The position numbers and the translations under genes are program-made. DNA of 64,000 nucleotides from positions 130,001-194,000 of the forward strand of contig JAZDSV010000027.1 in the NCBI GenBank assembly GCA_036784855.1, given 5' to 3'. The notes below the pieces were generated by a model. The model did no database searches. It was not told the DNA's origin and saw only the letters and a program-made list of their open reading frames with translations. The stretch comes from Aphelidium insulamus (Eukaryota; Aphelidiomycota; Aphelidea; Aphelidiaceae). Shown here in pieces: positions 1-11,000 of this stretch. The stretch's first letter is position 1. Every line of letters begins with the position of its first letter.

Positions 1-3000
1 CGCAGCAACAGTCGACCTCGGCATTTGGTGGCGGCACAACCGGTGCATTCGGGCAGCCAGCCACTACGGGCAGTACCACTTCTGCATTTGGCGGATTTGG
101 AGGTCAGCAACAGACTGGCGGCAGTGCATTTGGTGCCGGTGCGTTCGGCGCTGCTAAGCCTACTCCGTTTTCCAGCGGTGGCGCTTTTGGACAGAGTCAG
201 AGTACGTTCTGTTGTGTTACAAGTATCATATCTAGTTAACATAATAGCCGGCGCCTTTGGAGGCGCACAACAACAAGCACCAACTGGTGGATTTGGTACA
301 TCTGCCGCGCCCTCAACTTCAACTTCACGATTTGGTGGCTGGGGCCCGCCCGCTCAGACCGGTGGCACCAGCACCTCAGCATTCGGTCAGCCAGCGACTG
401 GAACGACAGGCGGAACAACATCGGCATTTGGGCAGCCTGCAGCAACGACAACGGCCAGTGGATTCGGTAGTGCATTCAGTGCACCTGCAGGCAGTGCTTT
501 TGGCGGCACGGCCACTGCAACTCCATTTGGCACTGGAGCCGCCGCCACGCAGCAGCCATCAGGTTTTTCGTTTGGCGGTGCCCAGCAGCAGCAGCAAAAG
601 CCGGGAGGGTTCGGTAGCGGATTTGGCACAAGTGGTACAACCGCGGCGACTGGTTTTGGTGCTGGCGGTACCACAAATTCAGCCACGCCGGCATTCTCAT
701 TTGGCACGGGAACGACTTCCAGCACTGCGACACAACAGCAACAACAGCCGGCATTCAGCTTTGGCCAGCAGCAGCAGCAACCACAACAACAGCAGCAGAC
801 GGCTTTTGGTGGTGGCGGTGGCGGATTGTTTGGGCAGCAGCAGACGGGAACCACAACCACTACGGCGACACCATCGTTTAGCTTTGGTAAATTGGCCACG
901 ACAACGACGGCGCCCACCACGTCCTTCAACTTTGGCGGAACTTCCACGGCGGCACCTTCAACCGCAGCAACTACGTCGGGGACAACGACATTTAATTTTG
1001 GCGGCGGCGGATTGTTTGGGACTGGTGCACAGCAGCAACAACAGCAGCAGCCTGCACTCACGGCCAATATTGATGCCAACGCTTATGGCAGCAATCCGCT
1101 GCTGCAGCCCAAGGCGCCGCTCCAAACTGGCAGTACCGCGGCAGAGGGTACGGCGGCCATAGCGGCTACTGGTCCTACGCCTACTGGCATATCCACAACG
1201 ACAAGGCGTGCCCCGGCCGTACCGCAATTCCGCTTTTTTCCCACCCCGAAACGCGAGGTACGCACACTGCGGCAGCGCAGTGGCCTGACGCCGCAGCCGG
1301 CTGCCACCACAACCACCGTCACCACTGTCACAACCACTACCACGACCGCACCGCCTGCAACACCGCGCCATGCAGTCACCGCCTCTGTCTCGGAATCCCC
1401 GTCTGTCTTATATTCGGCGGATCAGTTTCATGCGCGGCGCAGTGTCAAGAAACTTCAGGTGGGCGGTGTTGGAAGTGCTGCCAGACAGCCCGCGCTCAAT
1501 GTCAACGGCAATCTGCTGGCGGCCGACAAGGCGGGCACAGCTGCAGCACCCACACCGCGCCCAACTCTGCGCTCTGGCCTTGCCACTGGTTCCACGGAGC
1601 AGCGAAAGGCAGTGTCGTGGAATCTGCCTGGTTTAGCTGCCCCCGGTTCCGCCACATCGTCATCGTCACTGGCAGCCGCGTCGGCTAGCGGCAGTGGTAC
1701 CCGGGACAGCAGTTTTTCGGTGGGCGACGTGTCCACGCTCTCGATGGAGCCACCGACTCCCGTACGCCGGCTAAACTTTTCGGCTAATCTTACCGCCGAC
1801 ACGCCAAATGTCACAGCGAAATCTCAGCCATCCAGCAGGAAACAGCCAGAACAGTCGCTGCAACTGCACGACGAAACAGCACCGCTCTACACCATGTCGC
1901 CGTCGCTGAGGGAGCTGGAGCAAATGAGCATGCAGCAGCTGGCGGCTGTACCCAACTTTAGCGTGGCACACCGCGAGCACGGTTCCGTGCGCTGGCTGAC
2001 TCCCGTGGACCTGAGTGTGTTTGTGGACGAGGCATCGCCGCACCGCGGACTGGACGTGATTGCCGGGACTGTGGTGCAATTTTCGCGCAAGATGTGCACC
2101 GTGTACGACGATGGCGCCGAAGACGGAGACGTGGATGGTGCGCGACAAAGAATGGCAAAGCACCCGCGTGGCCAGGGTTTGAATCGGCGCGCCGAGATCT
2201 GTCTCACGCGGTGCTGGCCAATTGATCGGTCCACCAGGCGGCCGGTTTCGGATCCCACTAGTCCCCGTGTGGATCAGCATTTGAAGCGCTTGCGTGCCAT
2301 GCCCGACACCGAGTTCGTCGGCTACGATGCCGCCACGGGCAAGTGGACCTTTCGCGTGGATCATTTCAGTCGGTGAGTGGCTGTTGTCTGTCTGCTTATT
2401 AGTATTGATATGTTAATAAGCTCGACTGTTTTGTAACAAATAATTCGGTAGATACGGACTGGCAGATGATGATGAGGAAGAAGATGGCCCAGTTAATAAT
2501 CAACAAGTTCAGCGCCAGGCAAGCACCGCCAACAAGCCGGTCACGGACGAGAATGTAAACAGTGGCGATGCGCAGATGAGGGACGATGAAGTGGTCGTGG
2601 CATTGGATTCGACACTCGACTATGACAGTGCGCAGAGTTCTGGCTGGATGGACAAGGAATCTGCACCGGTGCAAATTCAGTCATCCATTGGGGCAACTCC
2701 GCGATCAGGTAGAAGATTACGCTCCATGCGCTCGGCTCTGTTTGATAAACGGGCGCCGTTGTCGGCTGCCAATGCAATGCCATCACCACGCCGAGGCGCT
2801 GGCACCACCAAGCCACCAACGTTGGCCGAGACCAGAGATGAAGGCGCTCCGAGCATTGTGCGCAAACGCCAGCACCCAGTCACGGACGACTTTGACGCCA
2901 TGGTGCGACAGGCCATCCAGGAGACTCCTGGTGCCATCAGATCGGCCGATGTCTCCTCACCGCCTACTTCGCCAGTGGTGGCGAGCAAGAGTCCAGCAGT

Positions 3001-5571
3001 ACTGAGCATCACTGTCGAGGAGAAGATGGAGCCTCCGCCAATCGCCAAAACGACGCCATGTCCACTGTCGGAACAGCAATTGGCTGTGCTTCGATACGCC
3101 TTGAAGCAGTCCACCACACTGCCGATCGTGCGGACGGGCCGACTTGCTGCAAGCGCGCCGTCATCGTCCATGATACCGGCAAAAACGACTCCTGGTTCAA
3201 ACAAGACCGCAGTGGAAAAAACCGATCTCAAGTTCCAACAGCGGCCTCAACCGCCGCTGCCAATGGGATTCCGCCCGTCCATTGTCATGGTGCCGTGTGG
3301 CAGTGGTTCGGCGCTGTGTGTTGTGCGCCCGCACTCTGTGTCTGGCGTGTGCTTCGCCACTGTTTCATTTGGTCTGGGCGCCGTCGATCCTTTGGTTCGT
3401 ATAATTGTTTATCTTGCATGCAGTACTCACATAAAAATGCAGAACACAAACAACATCAGGAACACTATGCAAGCTGTGCTTAACCATTCGACGACGGTTC
3501 CGGCTGCAGCAGATGATGGCGAGAGTGCGCCGCAGCTGCTGCATCCGCCGTCCACGCCCAACACAACATTTGCGGCTATGGTGGCTGCCACGGACGAAGA
3601 CAAAACTGCCGGTGCTGCCGGTGTTCATGTGCAGTTGTCCTCATTTGAACGCTCCGTGTGGCGGCTGTGCGCCACGCTGTACGACTCTGTCGGCCACGAA
3701 GCCATTGATTCCAGTAGTGAAGAGCGCACCCTTCTCCGCAAAGATTTGTTTGGCAAGTGGCTGCGTGCCGAGGTGGACACCCCGGCCGCCGCCGCTGCCA
3801 TGGCTACACTTACAACCGGCGCCGAGGGTGGTAGAGGCGATGCGGCTCTCGTATTCCACCTGCTGCTGTGTCGACGCATAAAGGACGCCGTCAGTGTCGC
3901 GCTACGGCGACGCGACTTTCACCTGGCCACCATTGTGTCGCAGCTGTCGGACTGTGGCGGCTGCAATACGCCGTACGCCGGCGGCGGTGGACTGGATGTG
4001 GCGGCGCGCGACGAACTGTATCAACAGGTGCGCTGGTGGCAATCACTCAATAAGCGTGTGGGTCCCGGGCGCCCTGCCGCTGTAGCTGCCGAGTGGATAC
4101 GTCTGTACCAGCTGCTGGGCGGAGACTTGGACGCGGTGCATGCAGATATCCTTGGCGGTGTGCCGTCAGACTGGCAGCGCGTACTGGGCATGTATCTGTG
4201 GTACTGGTCGCTGCCGTGTCAGCCGTTGGCGGATGTTGTGCGCGCCTACGACTTTGCCTGCCAATCCACCCTGACTGTACACAAATCCGTACAGCTACCG
4301 CGGCCGTGGTGGTGCGACAGTGCGGCCAACAGCAACAGTACCCCCGCCGTGGACCTTCGATTTCTGCTTCTGCGGCACAGTGTATTAAACCGTGAAGACG
4401 ACAATGAACAAGGCGGAAATAGGAACAAGGAACAAGACTATAATTATAAGAAGATTTCCACCGTGGACAAATTGATCTGCGCGGCCGACTACCGATCGTT
4501 CTATCCGGCGGCCAATGGTGGCAGTCAACTGCGTCTCGGAGCACTGCCGACACTGCGCATGGTGTGGCCGCTGTACACCCTGCTGCATGCGGCTTCACAC
4601 TCTGCTCCCGACACTCCTCAGGCAGCCAACGACAGCTTTGTCATTGTGGACACGGACTCTAGGCCGTCACACCTGGCGGCCGCACTTGCCAGTGCATTCA
4701 CACTGGAGTTGCAGTGCTGTGCAGGTGATGGATGGCGCTGGGCCGTAGTGGTGGCGCTGCACTCGGTGGCGGCATCGGTGCGCCGCCGCGCTGTTGTGGA
4801 TATACTGGCGCGACACGTACGCCCCATTGACTATGCCGACTGTTTGCGTGAGTGCGGCCTGGCTGATGCTGCGTTGGCATTTGGTGGCGATGGTGCCATC
4901 AGTGAAGAAGTGGAATCAGCGCAATACACTCGCGACGACGAGCAGTTCCTCGTGGAGCGGTTGTTGGTGCCGCGGCGCTGGCTGGACGAGGCCAAGTGCC
5001 TGTATGCGCGACACTGTGGCCACCAGTTGGCGCAAGTTGTGTACCTGCTGCGGTGCGGACAACGCCGAGCCGCTCACGACATCTTGGCCCGGTGTTTCCT
5101 GCCCCAAGCATTCTTGCGGCGACAACATGCCGCGGTTCGCAGCATGGTGGCTGCCGTACTGTTGCAGGACACCTCTGCAAATGATGATAACGGCGAAACA
5201 CTGGTGGCCGGTGCGGCACTGTACCGCGACTACTATGCTGTCGTGTATGCTGGCGACAAGAAGGATTTCAGTGTGGCCGCACTGTCCCGCCGTCTTGCCA
5301 CTTTGGAACAGCTGCGCCTCCGTGGCGACGCTCACCCGTCGCTGAAGCTGCTGCACTCTCCAGCCTTTAGGTATAGATATACAGTATGTTCATCGCCAAA
5401 TCATTGTATCTAATATTCAGGCTGGTCATGACCGAGATGGCGGCCGCCGTTGTCATGGATACGAGTGTGGCGGGCCAAGTGGACGCACAGCAGCAACGCC
5501 TCCCACTGTCCATGGCACAGCGACTGGCCGCCTGCAACCAGATGGCCTGTGTGGACTTGGCGGCCTCCTAG
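1..5571 (+). CDS. NUP98: Nucleoporin NUP98-NUP96 precursor (5' end outside window)
   Basis: Nuclear pore scaffold and FG nucleoporin made as one precursor that cuts itself into Nup98 and Nup96. Exons read 3-201, 248-2372, 2452-5370 and 5421-5571, with three GT-AG introns of 46-79 nt. The first ~1.1 kb encodes dense FG and GLFG repeats with Gln/Thr/Ala spacers. The autoproteolytic domain lies at about 1900-2470 and ends in the conserved HFSRYGL motif, with the scissile Phe-Ser bond at base 2367/2368, followed by an acidic Asp/Glu run as in other Nup98 proteins. The remainder (to 5571) is the helical Nup96 part. The GLEBS/Rae1-binding segment is not seen and may lie upstream. The N-terminus is missing from the window. 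The identification is secure. Confidence 0.95.
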
Positions 5572-5692
5572 CCTCTGAAAGTGTTCAAACACAACTATAT
5601 AACACAATTATAGCATTCACACAAATTATTGTACATCACAACGTATTACTGTATTCAGCAACAACTCAATCCGACTTCAGTGACAACACTTG

Positions 5693-6145
5693 TTATACCA
5701 GGAGCCAGGCAAGCACGGCAGCCCCGCCCAGGGAGCCGGCACTCAGCATGGAGCCGCCAGACATCTGACCGTACTGCTGTGTGCCGTTCACGTTCCCATT
5801 GTCCGTCCCATTAATGGCGCCACCGTCCGGAATCACCGGCCAGGTAGGCAAGGCAACATGACCGCCATCAGCATCGTCATCGTCGCATGGCGATGGCACC
5901 GCGGAAACAGTCGGCACAATGCCATACGGCTCGGCGGAAACAGTCGGCACACTGCCATACGGCACCGCGGAGGAAACAACGGGGACGATGCCGTACGGAA
6001 TCGCGGGCGGAGTCGGGGTGATGGCCACACCATCAACATGTCCATCACATGGGGGAGGTGGTACTCCATAATCATAGGCAGGCGCCGCGTATGCGCCGTT
6101 GCTCAACACGGCCAACGCGCCCAGAATAACTGCAGACTTGAACAT
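5693..6145 (-). CDS. Small secreted, probably GPI-anchored repeat protein
   Basis: Single-exon 150-residue protein of unrecognised family. Residues 1-20 form a signal peptide ending near AYA. The middle holds three to four tandem copies of a PYGxVPxVSA unit encoded by near-identical ~45-nt DNA repeats (about 5900-6000). A short acidic Asp run follows, then NGT sites that could carry N-glycans. The last ~20 residues are small and hydrophobic after a Gly/Ser stretch, which is the pattern of a GPI-attachment signal. A TATA box (GCGGCTATAAAAGC on the minus strand, 6213-6226) lies about 70 bp upstream of the ATG. A surface or cell-wall coat protein is an inference only. Confidence 0.7.
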   Translation of the reverse strand: MFKSAVILGALAVLSNGAYAAPAYDYGVPPPPCDGHVDGVAITPTPPAIPYGIVPVVSSAVPYGSVPTVSAEPYGIVPTVSAVPSPCDDDDADGGHVALPTWPVIPDGGAINGTDNGNVNGTQQYGQMSGGSMLSAGSLGGAAVLAWLLV

Positions 6146-6212
6146 ATGTATATATAGAGTGTAGATGCACTTTTATAGACAATTTATCTGTTAGCGTGCA
6201 TGGCACGTGGCA

Positions 6213-6226
6213 GCTTTTATAGCCGC
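6213..6226 (-). promoter_or_regulatory. TATA box of the repeat surface protein gene
   Basis: The minus strand reads GCGGCTATAAAAGC, about 70 bp upstream of the ATG at 6145. The identical 14-mer occurs upstream of another secreted-protein gene at 15610. A second weaker TATAAAAG lies at 6171-6178, but it is very close to the ATG. Confidence 0.6.
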
Positions 6227-6540
6227 ACTTGCACGGTAGTACAGGCCATATTAGTGCCATATCGCGATTGGGCAGCGGCAGATTGATTGGAAGATTCTTG
6301 TCTTCCATCTTCGTATCCCATTGTGTGACAATACGGCGTTACACGAACAATGTAATGTGTGTTGTGACACACTGCTACTACATACGCAGCCAATATAATA
6401 CATATTATATGGATGCGTTGCAGACCTTGTGCGCATCAAGTGTTAGTCCGGTAGTTCACTCTATTGTCCGTTCAACAGTGGAGACTACACAGTGTATAGG
6501 CATTGCTGCACATATGTTCTGTGTGTGAGTGAGTGAATGA

Positions 6541-6558
6541 GTGTGTGTGTGTGTGTGT
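6541..6558. repeat. GT dinucleotide microsatellite in a 600-bp intergenic gap
   Basis: A run of nine GT units sits in the divergent gap between the surface-protein gene (ATG 6145) and the hydrolase gene (ATG 6749). Apart from the TATA boxes near 6170-6226, nothing else recognisable was found in 6146-6748. Confidence 0.8.
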
Positions 6559-6748
6559 ATATATTTACATGCAATTGTGTGGAAGTGCATTATTAAATAT
6601 AGCCACAGCTCATTATTGCTCATTGCTTCACAGTAAAGTGCCACGTCACGCTTACATGTCACGGACACGCTCACATAATGCAGCATGACGTGGTGCTCCG
6701 TGCAGCTTGTTTAGAGTGCACGTATACACCCCATAGATACATACCGCC

Positions 6749-7567
6749 ATGACCGTGAGTGAGAACACGCGCCAGGTGGTTGTGCCCGTCAGAAGCGATG
6801 TGCCGGCCGCCGACACCACCAGCGCGGCGATTGTCGGCGACCTGACAATGCCACCGGGAGGATCTGGTAACGCCACCGGACTGGTGGTGTTTGCACACGG
6901 CTCCGGCTCGTCGCGGTTCAGCCCGCGCAACCGGCACGTGGCGCACACGCTGCGACACCGCGCCCGACTGGCCACCCTGATGCTCGATCTGATGACGGAG
7001 GCGGAGGAGCGGCTGGAGCAGCGCGGTGCCGCGCGGCGCTTCAACGTGGCCATGCTTGCTGGCCGGCTTACTGCGGTGCTGCAACATGTGCGCCAGTCGG
7101 AGGCAGATGTGGCCGCGCTGCCCATTGGACTGTTTGGCTCTAGTACGGGTGGCGGCGCGGCGCTGTTGGCCGCCGCGCAGATCAATACGGATGCCGCTGC
7201 GTCACCATCTACTCATCATCAGAGAGTAGCGTGCGTGGTGTCGCGTGGTGGCCGGCCAGATCTGGCGGGCGAGAGCGCCCTGGCGCTTGTCGACTGTCAC
7301 GTCCTGCTGCTGGTGGGCGGATTGGATGGCGCGGTGTTGCGCATGAATGCCGACGCACTGAGCCGCATGAAGGCCGCAGACGGCGCCGGCAAATGGCACC
7401 AGCAGCTAACCGTGGTCCCCAATGCCACTCATCTCTTTGAGGAGGCATGTGTAATATATATACTATTGTGTATGTATACGTGACTCACGGTGTCACAGCC
7501 CGGTGCACTGGACCAGGTGGCGGAGGCGGCCGCGGACTTCTTTGCCGCGCACATGGTCAACAAGTGA
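6749..7567 (+). CDS. Alpha/beta hydrolase, dienelactone-hydrolase-like
   Basis: About 255-residue alpha/beta-hydrolase of the DLH-like group often found beside phosphoribosyltransferases in bacteria. Visible features are an oxyanion-side FAHGSGSSR motif near residue 50, the nucleophile elbow GLFGSSTGGGAALL (catalytic Ser in GxSTG), an Asp-region strand LLLVGGLD, and the C-terminal THLFEE motif carrying the catalytic His. Two exons (6749-7444 and 7499-7567) join in frame only if the intron is GC-AG (donor GCATGT). The join restores the family's usual HLFEEPGAL sequence. There is no signal peptide, so it is probably cytosolic. The substrate is unknown. Confidence 0.8.
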
Positions 7568-8016
7568 TGGCGGCCGCACTGATAGTTATGCACGGCAATA
7601 TGTATGTATGTATATGGAAGCGTCAGAGTCATATAAGCAACAGATATTATTGTTATTATAGTTGCTTGTTAACTATAATAACATAAAATGCGTTTCACTG
7701 AGGTCATGTCTCTTCTTGTCCACTTGCTCTAGTATGCTCTACTATTATTGAGTAACTTGGATCCATTGCACATTACATTGGCTATCAAGTTCCTTTTATG
7801 ACTGTACATACACAGATTATTGCAACGATGGCCAATGTTGTAATGGTAGCAATTCGTCTACAGCTCTGGCTATGTAGAGTGTAAAGTACAGTGTAAAGCC
7901 AAAGCCATTTAGCCAATAAGTGTGCTGCACAACCCTGGCTGAGTTTAGCCGGCTGCCTTTGTGAAGTTTACCCGCCTTCTGCACAACCCTGATTGAGACA
8001 GTCGCCGGCCAACAAA
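7568..8016. other. Intergenic region with a short direct repeat
   Basis: This gap lies between the hydrolase stop and the cullin ATG. A GCACAACCCTG 11-mer occurs twice (about 7926 and 7980), about 54 bp apart, in the presumed cullin promoter. No ORF or RNA gene was recognised. Confidence 0.5.
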
Positions 8017-10955
8017 ATGTCGCTGCGACCGCGCGCCGTCGACTTTGACGCAGAGTGGCCGGCGCTTGGCAAGCAGCTGGCAGCTCTGCTGAGTGACGCA
8101 GATGATAATAACGGTTCGGTGGCACAGACACCTGTCCCGCCCACCGGCATGGATATCTATGGCCAGGTGTATCAGCTGTGTATGTCAGTGCTGTGCGTAC
8201 TGACGCTTTCTCACATGTGCTGATGCTGCTAAAGGTGTGACAATTCCTAAACCACATACGGCCTTGTTGGTGCTTGGCCTGTACACGCTGCTTGCTGATC
8301 ATGTTGGCACCAGACTGCAAGTTAGTAGTCTGTGACTGTCCATTTGTATCTGCAACTCTGTGGACACACTCTGGCAGACGATTGTCGGCGGAGACGATGC
8401 CGGGCTTCTGAAGCGCTATGCTGAACAATGGGACGGGTACTTGCGTGGCGTGGATCGACTGAGCCACGTCTGTCGATATTTAAACCGGCTGCTGGTGCCG
8501 ACTGCAACTGGTCACGCACAGACCAGCACGTTAATTCAGGCACCAGCAAGCACCGAATCTCTGGTTCATCCCGTCAATGACAGCGGAATGAAGCCGGCTG
8601 ATCGCCTGCTAGTCGGCAGGCTCTTGTCTCGTCAACTACCCGTGGAAGCTGCACGTTCCCAACTATATTGCATTAATTTATGACACGTCTGACTATTATG
8701 AACAGTTTGCACTTGAACTCTGGCGAGAACGAGTGCTAATAGTCATGAAATCAGCGCACGGCGACCGACTAATGCGCGGGGTATTTGCAGCCATTGAACA
8801 GCAACGCGGCTCAGGCATCGACACTTCCACCGTGACCTGGATCAGCACTTGCACAAAGTCGTTCAGTACGAGATACTCGGTTCATTGATATGACCATGAT
8901 TCAATTGTAGCCATGTGCGAAAAGTATCTTGCAAGCCCGTTGCTGTACACTGCCGAGTTTGAGATGCCATTGGTGGATGCCACCAGAAACTATTATCGAC
9001 TGGAGGCGGCGCGTTCAATCGAACTTTTGCCCATTGCAGAATACATGTGCAAGGCAAGTAGAAGGGATATATTGCTACAAAAAGTTGACGTTGGCTAAAT
9101 AGGCAATCTCAAGACTGGACAACGAGGCGGAAGGCTGTCTGCAGTACGCGGAACAGTCCACCGTTGACGCGGTATGAATACGCATACCTTTGATAGTAAG
9201 TATAAATTTCCAGATTGTAGCGGCATGCAATAACGAGTGGATAACGGCGCATAAAAATAAGATCATCGAGGCGTTTCCATTACTGCTGCGTGAAATGAAA
9301 ACAGACGATATGGCCAACGCGCACAAATTACTTCGGAGAATCAACGACACCGCGGCCATTCAGTCAATGTTTGAAGAAGCTGTGACGATAGCTGGAAAGG
9401 CACAGCTACGATCACTGGGCAACGCTGCGGCCAAGGTCTGTAAAGCGATTCTTCTTTCGTTACATTATTTACATTGAGTAGACCCCGCAATCTTATGTCG
9501 AAACTCTAAATGCGCATTACAAACAGTATTCGGCTCTGCTGCAGCCAGTCTTTCAGTTGGATCGTACATTTGAAGTTGCCCTGGACATGGTACACCGCAT
9601 ATCTCTGCGATGAAGTAAAAGATGACTAAATATATCCCTAGGCGCTGCGGTCAATTGTAAACGATACGACAATCTCGCCGGGGGCCAATGCATCTGAAAT
9701 CACGGCTCGATACTGTGACTTGATGTTTAAAAAAGGCGCCAAGAGTATCAGCGCCGAAGAGATGCAGCAGAATATGGATAGCGCGGTGCGCCACTGTGGC
9801 ATGCATGCTATTCTCACTGCTCATTATATTGGTGTGTAGATTGTGGTATTCAAGTATATTGACGACAAGGACGTTTTTCAACGTTATTATGCCAACTTGC
9901 TAGCCAAGCGTTTCATATTCGGCACCCTGGTATCGGAGGAGATTGAACTGTCAATGATTAGCCGGCTGAAGAGCGCTTGTGGCCTAGAGTACACCACAAA
10001 ACTTCAGCGAATGTTCAGCGATATCAGCCTCTGCACCGAAGTGAACGAGCAGTTCAAGCAGCATCTGACAGAGCGCGGAATCCACCTACCACTTGACTTT
10101 CACATAATGGTGCTCACGTCGGGCGCGTGGCCCGTCACACAAGCCGACTCGTTGCGCGTCCAACTGCCCGTGCAATTCAGCGATATCACACAGCAGTTCT
10201 CGGCGTTCTACAGCACTCGGCATAGCGGTCGCAAGCTGGACTGGCTGCACCACTTGAGCCGCGTGGATGTGCGGCTCGCGGGATTCGACAAGCGATACGA
10301 GTTGGGAGTGTCGGTGTTCCAGCTCGCGGTGCTACTGCACTTCAACAACGTTGAAGAGTCAGTGACTGCATCCAGTCTCGTTGAGCGAACCGGCATCTCC
10401 CTGTCAGATCTCGATCAAGTCATGAAGGCAAGAAATTTCTAAAGACTTGATTATAATTCATTGACCAATACTGCAGCCACTGCTTGACATTCAGTTGCTT
10501 CAGCGGGACGGCAATAACCACATCCGGGTCAATGAATACTTCACCAAGTAATTATTTAAACCTGTGACATTCTTTTTCACACATCGTGGCAGCAATCGAG
10601 TACGGCTGCGGCTCAATGTGGGACTGCAGAGCGAGAGTACCGGACCCGCCGCCTCGTCCATAGCCGACACAAAGCGCTCAGTCGAGGAAGATCGGAAACT
10701 GTACTTGCAGGTGACACATACAATGACTGTACAATACACATTCACAAGCATATACAGGCAGCAATTGTGCGCGTGATGAAGGCCAACAAGGAGCTTACGT
10801 ACACGGAGCTGGTGCAAAAGGTTATACAAGTTGCGAACGCGCAGTTTGTCCCATCGGTCCCGCTGATTAAGAAGGGCGTCGAGCAGCTGTTGGAGAAGCA
10901 GTATTTGGCACGCAGCGGCGGTGACGATGCCGAGAAGTACACATATGTGGCATAG
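8017..10955 (+). CDS. CUL1: Cullin-1-type SCF ubiquitin ligase scaffold
   Basis: Scaffold of an SCF E3 ligase that bridges a Skp1/F-box adaptor at its N-terminus with Rbx1-E2 at its C-terminus. The gene has about ten short introns. Cullin repeats run through 8017-9650. The cullin-homology core starts near 9843 with the DKDVFQRYYANLLAKR motif and continues through FYSTRHSGRKLDWLHHL. The last exons carry the winged-helix/neddylation domain with IVRVMKANKELTY; its Lys is the expected NEDD8 site. The best match in memory is CUL1 rather than CUL2-4 (the DIQLLQRDGNNHIRV stretch). Two introns (9054-9102 and 10438-10476) must be GC-AG. Exon borders in 8160-8900 are less certain. The stop lies 45 bp from the convergent neighbour's stop. 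Confidence 0.92.
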
Positions 10956-11000
10956 AAGTATGGAGTGTTGATATGTTATTTTATAAAACTACAAGAAATT

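Noticed and set aside
387-1079. Long antisense frame rich in Cys and Pro opposite the FG repeats
   Set aside because: It is the mirror of the FG/Gln-repeat codons of NUP98; low-complexity, with no promoter or homologue.
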